A stretch of DNA of 38,292 bases from CBFIJI01 sp965662885 (GCA_965662885.1 CBFIJI010000011.1:1-38292), one strand, 5' to 3'; numbered from the stretch's first letter, positions 25,667-35,418 are shown. The notes: generated by a model from the sequence alone, not told the origin. Numbers and translations: made by a program.

Positions 25667-26637
25667 AGTGTTCGATGCATGAGCCATAATCCAAAAGAAC
25701 GAAGAAGTTCCTTTTTTTCGTTAGGTATTTCTATATGATCCAAAGCTTTAAAAGCCTTTTTAGTATAGTCTTTGACCAAGGCTTGTGTTACTTGTTTTGC
25801 TTTTGTTGCCTCAAACAAAGCGGTAACCTCAACTATTTTTTCAGTAGCATCTTCTGGAGTTTTAGAGAACCAACTTGTTAAGGAACTCACCTGCTCAGGT
25901 GTTCCACCTGCAAGGGCTTTATGGTAAAGTATTGTTTTCTTATTTTCAATAATGTCACCCCCCACTTGTTTTCCAAAGGTTTCAGGATCGCCAAAAGCAT
26001 CCAAAAAATCATCTTGAATCTGAAAGGCAATTCCTAACTGAAGCCCATATTGATAAGCCAAATCGGATTGCGTTGAAGAAGCTCCCGCAATAAGTGCTCC
26101 CATTTTTAAAGCACAGCCAACCAAAACTGCCGTCTTAAATGCAATCATTTGGAGATAATCGTCTAAGGAAACATTATCTTGAGTTTCGAAATCAATATCC
26201 AATTGTTGTCCTTCACACACTTCAAGGGCTGTTTTACTCAGAAGCTGGGTCAAACTTCCAAACAAGGGGTCTTTATATTGATTGAGGAATTGATACGACA
26301 AAATTAACATAGCATCTCCAGAAAGAATTCCTGTATTAACATCCCATTTTTGGTGTACTGTAGGTTGCCCTCTTCGAAGGGGAGCAGCATCCATAATATC
26401 GTCATGCATCAATGAAAAATTGTGAAACATTTCAATGGCCATGGCGGCGGGAAGCGCCTCTTTTTTTTCTCCTCCAAAACAATCGGTTCCCATTAATGTA
26501 ATCACTGGACGAAGTCGTTTCCCTCCCATTTCCAAAAGATAATTAATTGGAGTATAGAGATTTTTCGGACCACCATTGGCACGATTCTTTTCTAAATAGG
26601 TCAAAAATAAGTCGTGGTAATGCGAAATTGTTTCCAT
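25663..26637 (-). CDS. Polyprenyl diphosphate synthase, probably GGPP synthase
   Basis: A 324-residue trans-prenyl synthase. The two aspartate-rich motifs are DDIMD (79-83), followed by RRGQPTVH, and DDFLD (209-213), followed by GDPETFGKQVGGDI. Residue F74 lies five positions before the first motif; in relatives an aromatic there limits the chain to about C20, so geranylgeranyl diphosphate for carotenoids is likely, although C15 or longer products cannot be excluded. The stop overlaps that of crtY by four bases. The upstream gap to tetR is 106 bases. The symbol crtE would be reasonable but not proven. Confidence 0.9.
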   Translation of the reverse strand: METISHYHDLFLTYLEKNRANGGPKNLYTPINYLLEMGGKRLRPVITLMGTDCFGGEKKEALPAAMAIEMFHNFSLMHDDIMDAAPLRRGQPTVHQKWDVNTGILSGDAMLILSYQFLNQYKDPLFGSLTQLLSKTALEVCEGQQLDIDFETQDNVSLDDYLQMIAFKTAVLVGCALKMGALIAGASSTQSDLAYQYGLQLGIAFQIQDDFLDAFGDPETFGKQVGGDIIENKKTILYHKALAGGTPEQVSSLTSWFSKTPEDATEKIVEVTALFEATKAKQVTQALVKDYTKKAFKALDHIEIPNEKKELLRSFGLWLMHRTL

Positions 26638-26701
26638 TATTTTTTTTGTAAAAGTAGCTAAAGTTTTGTCTATTTATTTGTGAAAAACTTTGGAAACTTT
26701 A

Positions 26702-26731
26702 TTTGTTTTACGAGTTTATTTTATAAGTTTG
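26702..26731 (+). promoter_or_regulatory. Promoter of the tetR-efflux operon
   Basis: TTTG (26702-26705), 18 bases, then an exact TAAGTTTG (26724-26731): the best match to the Bacteroidota consensus in this window. The expected transcription start lies a few bases before the ATG at 26744, which rules out the longer TTG-initiated reading frame from 26690. Confidence 0.72.
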
Positions 26732-26743
26732 CAAAAAAATGCT

Positions 26744-27349
26744 ATGAAAGAGGCTATCGTTGATAAAGCGACTGAACTTTTTCTACAACTCGGTTTTAAA
26801 AGTGTTACCATGGACGACATATCTGCTGCCATGAGTATTTCAAAAAAAACACTTTATGAAAACTTTGACAACAAAGAGATGCTTGTTGAAGTTTGTGCAA
26901 GAAAGCGATTGGTAGAAGTGATTCAATCCATCATAACCATTATTGAAGAATCTGAAAACCCCATTCAACAACTTTATCAAATAAAAAAAGAAGTCTTAAA
27001 GCACCTCAGCAATGAAAAGACTTCGCCACAATATCAATTACAAAAATACTATCCTTGTTTTTACACCGAGCTAAAAGAAAAGGAATTCGAAATGTTGGGC
27101 AACATCTTTAAAAAAAGTCTTCAAAAAGGAATTGAAATGAAACTTTTTCGCTCGGACATTAATTTAGATTTTGTTACACGTATATACTTTAATGGAATCC
27201 GAGGGATTCGCAACATTAATCTTTTCCCTTTGGAATTGTATAAAATTGATGATTTAATGTCTGCCTTTTTTGACTACCACCTTCGGGCCATTTCTACCTC
27301 CAAGGGTCTTGAAGTATTAGCAACTATAAAAGATAAAATAAACCTATGA
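26744..27349 (+). CDS. TetR-family transcriptional regulator
   Basis: A 201-residue repressor-type protein. The DNA-binding domain occupies residues 1-50, with MDDISAAMSISKKTLYENF as helix-turn-helix and DNKEMLVEVC at its end, the TetR N-terminal pattern. The C-terminal half is the ligand-binding and dimerisation part; it is not informative about the ligand. I chose the ATG at 26744 because the promoter overlaps the earlier TTG at 26690 and family domains start immediately. It is the first gene of the efflux operon, with a four-base ATGA overlap with the tolC-like gene, so it probably represses its own pump operon. Confidence 0.88.
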   Translation: MKEAIVDKATELFLQLGFKSVTMDDISAAMSISKKTLYENFDNKEMLVEVCARKRLVEVIQSIITIIEESENPIQQLYQIKKEVLKHLSNEKTSPQYQLQKYYPCFYTELKEKEFEMLGNIFKKSLQKGIEMKLFRSDINLDFVTRIYFNGIRGIRNINLFPLELYKIDDLMSAFFDYHLRAISTSKGLEVLATIKDKINL

Positions 27350-28683
27350 AAATTCCTTTACTCCTTCTTATCTCTTCTTATATTGGGTTCTTAAATGCAC
27401 AAACAGTCCCCGAAAGCTTAAGTTTGGAAGCTGCTGTCGCTTATGGTATTGAAAACAACAGAAGAATTGTTAACGCAAATTTAGATGTTCAAAAAGCCTA
27501 TAAAGAAAAGTGGAATACCATTTCCATTGGTCTCCCTCAGATAAGTGCCAATATCGACTATCAAAACTTTTTAAAACAACCTGTTTCATTGATTCCTGCT
27601 CAGTTTTTTGGAGGAGCTGAAGGCGAGTTTGCTGAAGTTACTTTTGGAACGCAACAGAATTTTATCGCTGGGGCTCGCCTAACACAACTTTTATTTGACG
27701 GCTCTTACTTAGTTGGACTTCAAGCATCGAAAGTTTACCTTAAAATTTCTGAAAATATTTTGGAAAAAACAGTCCTTGAAATTCGTAAAAGTATTATCAA
27801 CACCTATAGCTCTGTGCTCTTAGCAAGGGAAAATATTGAACTATTAAAGATGAATAATAAGGCACTGAAAAAAAATCTTTCAGAGGTAAATGCTTTATAT
27901 GTCAATGGTTTTGAAGAGGAAGAAAGTGTGGAACAATTACGACTGACGCTTTCTCAAATGGAAACGCAACTTCTTTATGCTGAAAATTTGGAACGGATTA
28001 CCCTAAATATGCTAAAGTTACTGTTGGGATATCCCACAGAAAAGACCTTGATCTTGTCAGACAGTCTTCAAGATATCACGGTTCCTGATCTTTTCGAAAT
28101 GAAAGTGTCAGCAACTTCGGATTTAAGTGAGAATATCGATATCCAAATTGCCACAAATAATGTGGATTCGGAGGCCCTATTGTACAAACTAGAACGTTCA
28201 AAGGGACTTCCTAAACTGAAAGCCTTTATCAACGCTAATTATACTGGAAACAGCAACAGCTTTACCTTTTTTGAAAACAATCAGAAATGGTTTGGATCAT
28301 CGCTTCTTGGGGTGGGTCTTGAAATTCCTATTTTCAGTTCTTTAGGACGTTCTGCAAGAACTCAAAAGGCAAAAATTACTATGGAACAAGCCGAAAACTC
28401 CTTAAAAGAAACCGAAGAGCGAATTGCAATTGAATTGTCTTCTACTCAAAATGAATATTCTTTGGCTGTTGCTGCTTATTATTCAGCAATTGAAAATTTA
28501 AATCTGGCCGAGAAAATTCAGCAAAAAAATGAAATAAAATATTTTGAAGGAATGGTCACTTCCTTTGATTTAAGACAATCGCAGATGCAATTGTATTCCG
28601 CTCAAAATAATTATATCCAAGCCATTCAAAACGTGATCATAAAAAAATTAGACTTTGAAACTTTACTCAACATCCCACAATAA
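27346..28683 (+). CDS. TolC-family outer membrane efflux protein
   Basis: A 445-residue outer membrane channel. A signal peptide ends at FLNA|QTVPES (about residue 18). Two structural repeats follow, each rich in coiled-coil heptads: SLEAAVAYGIENNRRIVNANLDVQKAYKEK in the first, and EQAENSLKETEERIAIELSSTQ in the second, as in the TolC/OEP family. It forms the trimeric exit duct for the RND pump. Its start overlaps the regulator stop, and it is followed seven bases later by the adaptor gene. Confidence 0.92.
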   Translation: MKIPLLLLISSYIGFLNAQTVPESLSLEAAVAYGIENNRRIVNANLDVQKAYKEKWNTISIGLPQISANIDYQNFLKQPVSLIPAQFFGGAEGEFAEVTFGTQQNFIAGARLTQLLFDGSYLVGLQASKVYLKISENILEKTVLEIRKSIINTYSSVLLARENIELLKMNNKALKKNLSEVNALYVNGFEEEESVEQLRLTLSQMETQLLYAENLERITLNMLKLLLGYPTEKTLILSDSLQDITVPDLFEMKVSATSDLSENIDIQIATNNVDSEALLYKLERSKGLPKLKAFINANYTGNSNSFTFFENNQKWFGSSLLGVGLEIPIFSSLGRSARTQKAKITMEQAENSLKETEERIAIELSSTQNEYSLAVAAYYSAIENLNLAEKIQQKNEIKYFEGMVTSFDLRQSQMQLYSAQNNYIQAIQNVIIKKLDFETLLNIPQ

Positions 28684-28690
28684 TAATCGA

Positions 28691-29857
28691 ATGAAAAAAT
28701 CCTTATCCCTACTCTCTCTTTTTGTTGTTCTTAGCTGTGGTGAAGAACAATCCAAACCTTTAGAAGCTATTCTAGCTGATGGAACTTTGGAAGAACTACA
28801 AGCAGAAAAAATTGTTTATCGCAATAAAATCCAACAATTGGAAGATAATTTGGCCTTAATCAATGCTACTATTGAGACAAAAGATCCCAATAAAAACCTT
28901 CCTTTGGTTACATCTGTGGCTGTAGAAGCAGCAACCTTTAAGCATTATGTCACCTTTCAAGGAACCTTAAAAAGTCATAAAAATCTAATGCTTTTCCCTG
29001 AAGTTCCAGGAATTTTAAAACGCATCTACGTAAAGGACGGCTCCAAAGTAAAGAAAGGAGCACTTCTAGCGGTTATTTCTGATGGTGGAATGAGTAATCA
29101 ATTGGAACAATTACAATTGCAATTGGCTTTGGCTAAAACGACTTTTGAACGCCAGCAACGTCTTTGGGATCAAAAAATTGGAGCAGAGATCCAATATCTA
29201 GAAGCTAAAACACGTTATGAAAGCCTCGGAAAAAATGTAGCTCAAATGAAAGCACAATTCGCTAAAACAAAAATTTATGCGCCTTTTTCAGGAATCATTG
29301 ATGAAGTTATTGCCGATTTAGGAAGCAATGTAAGTCCTGGTAGAGACCCTATCATTCGATTGATCAATTTAGATGAAATGTATGTGGCTTCTGAAATCCC
29401 TGAAATTCACATTGTCAATGTCGCTAAAGAAAAAGAGGCAACCGTTAGGATTCCTGTTTTAGGACGTACCCTAAATGCAAGAATCGGTCAAGTAGGAAAT
29501 TTTATCAATCCCAATAACCGTTCATTTCGTGTTGAAGTTCCTTTAGAAAATACTCAAGGAAAATTAAAACCTAATATGACCGCAGAAGTCAATGTTAATG
29601 ATTACACCCGTGAGGATGCACTAATGGTCGCTTCAAAGGTGATTTTAGAAAATGCAGAAGGCCTTTTTTATGTTTTTAAATTGGAGGCCACCGAAGATTC
29701 AACGATTTTTAAAGTCGTAAAAACATATGTTAAATTGGGCAAATCAGCGAACAATAGTGTTGAGATCACTGAAGGCCTTAAAGATGGTGATTATCTTGTT
29801 GAGCAAGGTATCCGCTTGATTAAAGATCAACAACTTGTTCGTGTCATTCAATCCTAA
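28691..29857 (+). CDS. RND efflux periplasmic adaptor (membrane fusion protein), lipoprotein
   Basis: A 388-residue adaptor. The start is the ATG at 28691, giving a lipoprotein signal ending VVLSCGEE (C16); an upstream TTG at 28655 would overlap tolC and destroy the signal. Residues 35-55 form a coiled coil. The lipoyl-like half appears in PGILKRIYVKDGSKVKKGALLAVI, the hairpin in LQLQLALAKTTFERQQRL, the second lipoyl half in AKTKIYAPFSGIIDEV, and barrel and proximal domains follow. It anchors in the inner membrane or outer leaflet and bridges pump and channel. RND gene follows after 18 bases. Confidence 0.9.
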   Translation: MKKSLSLLSLFVVLSCGEEQSKPLEAILADGTLEELQAEKIVYRNKIQQLEDNLALINATIETKDPNKNLPLVTSVAVEAATFKHYVTFQGTLKSHKNLMLFPEVPGILKRIYVKDGSKVKKGALLAVISDGGMSNQLEQLQLQLALAKTTFERQQRLWDQKIGAEIQYLEAKTRYESLGKNVAQMKAQFAKTKIYAPFSGIIDEVIADLGSNVSPGRDPIIRLINLDEMYVASEIPEIHIVNVAKEKEATVRIPVLGRTLNARIGQVGNFINPNNRSFRVEVPLENTQGKLKPNMTAEVNVNDYTREDALMVASKVILENAEGLFYVFKLEATEDSTIFKVVKTYVKLGKSANNSVEITEGLKDGDYLVEQGIRLIKDQQLVRVIQS

Positions 29858-29875
29858 TTTGTACCTTATTTTGTT

Positions 29876-32800
29876 ATGAAAAAATCATCCAAATTAAAGG
29901 AATTTGCTTTTTCCTCATGGGCCATCAACCATGCCACATTTATTTATGTTGTCATTTTCCTCTTTTTCTTTCTAGGGGTTTCATCTTATATGAATCTTCC
30001 CCGAGAAAACTTTCCAGAGATCAATAATAATCAAGTTTTTGTAAGCTCGCTCTATCCTGGAAATACTGCTGAGGATATTGAACGTTTAATTACAGATCCT
30101 TTGGAAGAGGAGCTTAAAGGCGTTTCTAATCTTGAGGAAATCATCTCCACCTCCTTGGAAGACTTTTCATTGATTACCATCAAATTTGATGAAAATATTG
30201 ACAAAGACTTGGCGAAACAAAAAGTCAAAGACAAAATTGATGCAGTAACTTCAAGTTCTGATTGGCCTACCTTCAACAATGCTAAAGTGGAACCCACAGC
30301 CTTTGAATTTAGTATTTCCGAAGAACAACCCATTTTGAATATTAGTATTATTGGCGATCTACCCATTAAAAAAATGAAATTTTACGGGGAACTCCTTCAA
30401 GATCGAATTGAACAATTACCTGCCATTAAAGAAGTAGCACTTCGTGGGGTTCAAGACTTTGAGATTGAGGTGGCCTTGGATTTTGTGAAAATGAATGCTG
30501 CAACCGTTTCTTTTGAAGATGTCATCGGAAGTTTAAACCGAGGTAACAGCACCATTTCAGCTGGAAACATTGTTGGTGATGGTATCCGAAGAAATATCCG
30601 TGTACTGGGAGAAATTGAAAACCCTGAAGACTTGGAAAGTTTTGTGGTTAAAACACAAAATGGAGCTGTTTATTTAAAGGATATTGCAACGGTTCGTTTT
30701 AAGGAAAAAGAAAAAAACTCCTTTGCAAGATCCTATGGTGAAAAGGGAGTAATGTTGGATATTAAAAAAAGAAGTGGCACCAACTTAATCCAATTGGTGG
30801 AAAAAATTAGAGTCATTGTCAGTGATGTGGAAAAAAATGATTTCCCAAAGGATCTTAAAGTCACCATTTCTAATGATCAATCGAATGTGACCTTAACCTT
30901 AGTGAGTGATTTGGCTAACAATATTATTTTCGGGGTCTTATTAGTTATTACCGTCTTGATGTTTTTCCTAGGCTTTAGGAATGCCCTCTTTGTAGGATTT
31001 GCCATCCCAATGTCCATGTTTATGTCCTTTATGATCCTAGGGTTTTTAGGCTTTACCATTAATACCATGGTGCTTTTCGGTTTAATTATGGGATTAGGAA
31101 TGTTGGTTGATAACGGAATTGTGGTAGTTGAAAATGCTTACCGCTTGATGGAAAAGGAAGGCTTTACAGCTATTGAAGCGGCCAAAAAAGGAATTGGAGA
31201 AATTGCCTACCCCATAATTATTTCAACCGCTACAACCATTGCGGCATTTGTCCCTTTGGGCTTTTGGCCAGGGGTTATCGGGGAATTTATGATTTTCTTC
31301 CCAATCACCCTTTCCATCGTTTTAGGGTCCTCCTTGTTTGTAGCTATCTTTTTTAATTCAATGCTGGTATCGCGTTTTATGGAAATTAAAGATCGTGAAA
31401 TGACGATGAAAAGTTTGTGGCGCCTTACTGGTATTTTAGGAGGCTTAGGACTTCTTCTAATCTTTAATCCAGGATTACTTCGTGGATTAGGGACACTGAT
31501 GCTTTTGAGTGTAGGCTTGTTTTGGGCCTATAAGTTTTTTATCAAAAATGGAGCCGTCTATTTTCAAGAAGTTCTTTTGGTTCGTTTAGAAAAGCGATAC
31601 ACCAAACTACTGTCTTTTGCGCTTCAAGGAAGAAAACCGTACTTCTTTCTTTTTGGAACTATAGCCCTGCTTTTTTCATCCTTTATCATTTTAGGGGTAG
31701 CTTCCCCAAAAGTGGAATTCTTTCCAGACAATCAACCCGCACAAATTTTTGTTTATTTAGAATACCCCGAAGGAACTGCCATTGAAAAGACCAATGCAAC
31801 GACTAAAAAATTAGAAGCCATTGTTCTTGAGGTCATCAATCAAGAAAAATACATGGATAATGGTGAAAATTTTATGGTGGAATCCAATGTTTCACAAGTA
31901 GGTTCAGGGGCTCACAATCCAGAAACAGACAGAGGGGGAGATCAAGATATGCCGCATAAAGGAAAGATAACCTTGACCATGAAAGAATACAAATACCGTA
32001 AGGGTCTTTCCAGTGAAGTCTTAAGAGGTGAGATTCAAAAAGCATTGGTTGGGAAATTTGCTGGACTATCCATATCTGTTGAAAAAGATGCCAACAGTCC
32101 ACCAGTAGGCTATCCAGTTACCATTGAAATTAGTGGCGAAGATTATGGTAATCTTATTTTTATTGCTGATGATATTAGAAACTTTTTAGATCAAGAGAAT
32201 ATTCCCGGTGTTGAGGAACTAAAAATTGATGTCAATAAAAGTAAACCCGGAATAAAAATCAATATCGATCGAAAAAAAGCGGGAGAACTTGGCATCTCTG
32301 CGGGTCAAATTGGAAGACAATTAAGACGATCGCTCTATGGAGAAAAAGCAGGAATATTCAAAAAAGAGGGAGAAGATTATGACATCAACGTTCGTTTTCT
32401 AGAGAAAGACCGAAACAATACGGAAACCTTAATGGATCAGTATATTGTCTTTAGAGACCAAGCCTCAGGAAAGATCAAAGAAATTCCAATCAGTGCGTTG
32501 GTAAGTCTCGAAAATTCCTTCTCTTTTAATGCCATAAAACATAAAGATCTGCGACGCGTAGTTACCGTATATTCCTCTGTACTTTCAGGATATAATGCCA
32601 ATGAAGTCGTGGCGAATGTTAAGAAAAGTATGCTGGAATATAAAATGCCTAATAATGTTGACTATCAATTTACAGGTGAGATTGAAGAGCAAGAAGAAAA
32701 TATGAGCTTTTTAGTGGGAGCATTGGGTTCAGCTTTAGGGTTGATTTTATTTTTATTGGTTTTACAGTTCAATTCCATTTCCAATCCGATAATCATTCTA

Positions 32801-33319
32801 CTTTCCATTTTTCTCAGTTTTACAGGGGTTCTTTATGGGATTAGTATTTTCCAAATGCCATTTGTGATCATGATGACCATGATGGGGATTATTTCACTTT
32901 CTGGAATTGTAGTGAATAACGGAGTTGTATTGATTGATTATACCCAATTACTCTTAGCCCGAAGAAAAGAGGAACTTGGGCTACCCTTAAATGAGATGCT
33001 CCCCAGGTTGGAAGCACGAGAAGCGATTATCATGGGAGGTGCAGCGCGCCTTCGTCCAGTACTCTTAACAGCTATTACAACTGTCTTGGGACTTATTCCC
33101 TTAGCTACGGGCTTTAATATTGATTTTTCCAGCTTAGTAACGAATTGGGATCCCAAAATCTTTTTTGGTGGCGATAATGTCATCTTTTGGGGTCCATTAG
33201 CATGGACCGTCATATTTGGATTGACCTTTGCAACCTTTTTAACATTAGTGATCGTACCGGCCAGTTTTTACATCGTCTATCGTCTTAAATTAAAAATCAA
33301 AGCCTTCAAACAAAGCTGA
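29876..33319 (+). CDS. RND-family efflux transporter (inner membrane pump)
   Basis: A 1147-residue RND pump with 12 membrane helices and two large periplasmic loops. Recognisable are WAINHATFIYVVIFLFFFLG (helix 1), the helix-4 segment GLIMGLGMLVDNGIVVVENAYRLM, and helix 10 with GIVVNNGVVLIDYTQ. The helix-4 relay has D412-N413 instead of the Asp-Asp pair of AcrB, and helix 10 has N1014-N1015 where AcrB carries lysine; such versions exist in other RND subgroups. The length exceeds AcrB by about 100 residues owing to extra hydrophobic insertion near 515-560 and a long loop near 1080-1110. Substrates unknown: drugs, lipids or pigments are all possible. Confidence 0.92.
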   Translation: MKKSSKLKEFAFSSWAINHATFIYVVIFLFFFLGVSSYMNLPRENFPEINNNQVFVSSLYPGNTAEDIERLITDPLEEELKGVSNLEEIISTSLEDFSLITIKFDENIDKDLAKQKVKDKIDAVTSSSDWPTFNNAKVEPTAFEFSISEEQPILNISIIGDLPIKKMKFYGELLQDRIEQLPAIKEVALRGVQDFEIEVALDFVKMNAATVSFEDVIGSLNRGNSTISAGNIVGDGIRRNIRVLGEIENPEDLESFVVKTQNGAVYLKDIATVRFKEKEKNSFARSYGEKGVMLDIKKRSGTNLIQLVEKIRVIVSDVEKNDFPKDLKVTISNDQSNVTLTLVSDLANNIIFGVLLVITVLMFFLGFRNALFVGFAIPMSMFMSFMILGFLGFTINTMVLFGLIMGLGMLVDNGIVVVENAYRLMEKEGFTAIEAAKKGIGEIAYPIIISTATTIAAFVPLGFWPGVIGEFMIFFPITLSIVLGSSLFVAIFFNSMLVSRFMEIKDREMTMKSLWRLTGILGGLGLLLIFNPGLLRGLGTLMLLSVGLFWAYKFFIKNGAVYFQEVLLVRLEKRYTKLLSFALQGRKPYFFLFGTIALLFSSFIILGVASPKVEFFPDNQPAQIFVYLEYPEGTAIEKTNATTKKLEAIVLEVINQEKYMDNGENFMVESNVSQVGSGAHNPETDRGGDQDMPHKGKITLTMKEYKYRKGLSSEVLRGEIQKALVGKFAGLSISVEKDANSPPVGYPVTIEISGEDYGNLIFIADDIRNFLDQENIPGVEELKIDVNKSKPGIKINIDRKKAGELGISAGQIGRQLRRSLYGEKAGIFKKEGEDYDINVRFLEKDRNNTETLMDQYIVFRDQASGKIKEIPISALVSLENSFSFNAIKHKDLRRVVTVYSSVLSGYNANEVVANVKKSMLEYKMPNNVDYQFTGEIEEQEENMSFLVGALGSALGLILFLLVLQFNSISNPIIILLSIFLSFTGVLYGISIFQMPFVIMMTMMGIISLSGIVVNNGVVLIDYTQLLLARRKEELGLPLNEMLPRLEAREAIIMGGAARLRPVLLTAITTVLGLIPLATGFNIDFSSLVTNWDPKIFFGGDNVIFWGPLAWTVIFGLTFATFLTLVIVPASFYIVYRLKLKIKAFKQS

Positions 33320-33357
33320 ATTTTTACCTAAAATAAAGCTGGTAATTATATACTTAA

Positions 33358-33365
33358 TACATTTG
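33358..33365 (+). promoter_or_regulatory. -7 box of aspS promoter
   Basis: TACATTTG matches TAnnTTTG exactly and ends 17 bases before the aspS ATG. No clear -33 element. Confidence 0.5.
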
Positions 33366-33382
33366 TATTCAATTTTTAATCC

Positions 33383-35137
33383 ATGTTAAGAACAAATCAT
33401 TGTGGTGCATTAAGCATTTCCCACCTTGGACAGCAAGTTACCCTCTCCGGATGGGTTCAAAAAACACGTAACAAAGGGTTTATGCTTTGGGTCGACCTTC
33501 GTGATCGTTACGGGATAACTCAAATCATTTTTGATGAGGAACGAACAGATAAAGCTGTTTTTGATCTGGCACAAAACCTCGGTCGAGAATTTGTAATTCA
33601 AGTTGTTGGGGAGGTCATTGAACGGGAATCCAAAAATCCAAACTTACCAACAGGAGACATCGAGATACTTGCCTCTGAGCTTAAAATTTTAAACGCTTCT
33701 AAAACACCTCCATTTACCATTGAAGATGCTACGGATGGCGGTGAGGAATTACGAATGCAATACCGCTATTTAGATCTTCGAAGAACACCTGTTCGCGACA
33801 ATTTGATCTTTAGACATCGCGTAAATATGGAAGTACGTAATTTCCTTTCCAATGCAGGGTTTATTGATATTGAAACTCCCTATTTAATCAAGTCAACCCC
33901 AGAAGGAGCCCGCGATTTTGTGGTTCCTTCACGTATGAATGCAGGACAGTTTTATGCGCTTCCCCAATCCCCACAAACCTTTAAGCAATTGTTAATGGTA
34001 GGGGGAATGGATAAATATTTCCAAATTGTAAAATGTTTTCGCGATGAAGACCTCAGGGCTGATCGTCAACCAGAATTCACGCAAATTGACTGTGAAATGA
34101 CCTTTGTTGAACAAGAAGATATTTTAAATCAATTTGAAGGGCTTACCCGTCATTTATTAAAAGAAATCAAAAGAGTCGAAACGAACAACTTCCCGAGAAT
34201 TTCTTATAATGAAGCTATGGAACGCTTTGGGAATGACAAACCTGATATTCGTTTTGGAATGGAATTTGGGCACTTAAACACAGTTGCAAAAAACAAAGGC
34301 TTTACTGTTTTTGATCAGCAAGATTTAATTCTTGGGATTGCTGTTCCTAAAGCGGCTAACTATTCCCGTAAACAAATTGACAAGCTGGTTGCTTGGGTAA
34401 AAAGACCTCAAATTGGAGCCAAAGGACTGGTTTGGGTAAAATGTGAAGAAGATGGAAGTTTTAAATCTTCTGTTGATAAATTTTACAGTCAAGAAGATTT
34501 GAAAGAATGGGCTTCCATTTGTAATGCAACTGCCGGAGATTTGATTCTTGTACTGTCTGGTTCGCATAAAGAAGCTCCCAGCCAACTTAGTGCGCTGCGA
34601 ATGGAAATGGCGGAACGCTTAGGTCTTCGTGACCCCAAAGTGTTTGCTCCGCTATGGGTTACTGATTTTCCCTTATTGGAATGGGATGAAGAAACACAAC
34701 GCTACCATGCCATGCACCACCCCTTTACTGCTCCTAAACCTGAGGATATGCATTTGCTCCAAGACAAACCGCAAGAAGTGCGAGCTAATGCCTATGATTT
34801 GGTTTTAAATGGAAACGAAATTGGTGGTGGCTCCATCCGAATTCATGATGCAGAACTACAACAACAGATGTTTGATCTATTAGGCTTTTCTAAAGAGGAA
34901 GCCCATAAACAATTTGGCTTTTTAATGGGCGCCTTCCAATATGGTGCACCCCCCCATGGAGGGATTGCATTTGGCTTGGATCGATTGGTTGCCATTTTAG
35001 GGGGGCAAGAAACCATCCGCGATTTTATTGCCTTTCCAAAAAACAACAACGGTAGAGATGTTATGATTGATGCTCCTGCTGCTATTGATCCAACACAATT
35101 AGAAGAATTAAGGTTACAATCGGTCGTTAAAGAATAA
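33383..35137 (+). CDS. aspS: Aspartyl-tRNA synthetase
   Basis: A 584-residue bacterial-type class II synthetase charging tRNA-Asp. The anticodon-binding OB fold is at residues 1-100 (VTLSGWVQKTRNKGFMLWVDLRD), motif 1 at ETPYLIKSTPEGARDF, motif 2 at RCFRDEDLRADRQPEFTQ-type sequence (written CFRDEDLRADRQPEFTQID here), the bacterial GAD insertion in the middle, and motif 3 at AFGLDRLVAILGG. Full length with no disruption. It has its own promoter box, and is followed nine bases later by a small membrane protein gene. Confidence 0.97.
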   Translation: MLRTNHCGALSISHLGQQVTLSGWVQKTRNKGFMLWVDLRDRYGITQIIFDEERTDKAVFDLAQNLGREFVIQVVGEVIERESKNPNLPTGDIEILASELKILNASKTPPFTIEDATDGGEELRMQYRYLDLRRTPVRDNLIFRHRVNMEVRNFLSNAGFIDIETPYLIKSTPEGARDFVVPSRMNAGQFYALPQSPQTFKQLLMVGGMDKYFQIVKCFRDEDLRADRQPEFTQIDCEMTFVEQEDILNQFEGLTRHLLKEIKRVETNNFPRISYNEAMERFGNDKPDIRFGMEFGHLNTVAKNKGFTVFDQQDLILGIAVPKAANYSRKQIDKLVAWVKRPQIGAKGLVWVKCEEDGSFKSSVDKFYSQEDLKEWASICNATAGDLILVLSGSHKEAPSQLSALRMEMAERLGLRDPKVFAPLWVTDFPLLEWDEETQRYHAMHHPFTAPKPEDMHLLQDKPQEVRANAYDLVLNGNEIGGGSIRIHDAELQQQMFDLLGFSKEEAHKQFGFLMGAFQYGAPPHGGIAFGLDRLVAILGGQETIRDFIAFPKNNNGRDVMIDAPAAIDPTQLEELRLQSVVKE

Positions 35138-35146
35138 ATCCTTACA

Positions 35147-35410
35147 ATGAAATTACTCTTACGTTTTCTATTTATTTGCTTCCTCCTTGGACTTGCAGTA
35201 GGTCTTTACTATAAAAATGTGATTGATCCTAAGCTTGGAGACAAAATTGTTGGTTTTTCTGTGGTTTGGGGTACCTTTATTTTCCTACCTCTTTTTCTCT
35301 ATCATCGATGGAATGGTAAAAAACTAAAGGATTATACATTGACCGAAGAAAACATAAAAAAAATGAGGGAAAATATTGACAATCAAGGTTTTTCAGATAC
35401 AAAAAAATAA
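35147..35410 (+). CDS. Small two-helix membrane protein, unknown function
   Basis: An 87-residue protein with two membrane helices: LLLRFLFICFLLGLAVGLYY (residues 3-22) and a second near residues 36-57 (VVWGTFIFLPLFLYHRW). The last 25 residues are charged and probably cytoplasmic. No named family could be recognised. It begins nine bases after the aspS stop and is presumably cotranscribed with it. The promoter of the downstream cold-shock gene begins shortly after its stop. Confidence 0.65.
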   Translation: MKLLLRFLFICFLLGLAVGLYYKNVIDPKLGDKIVGFSVVWGTFIFLPLFLYHRWNGKKLKDYTLTEENIKKMRENIDNQGFSDTKK

Positions 35411-35418
35411 GAAAATCC

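Noticed and set aside
28655..28690. TTG-initiated extension of the adaptor protein
   Set aside because: It overlaps tolC and puts 12 residues before a clear lipoprotein signal.
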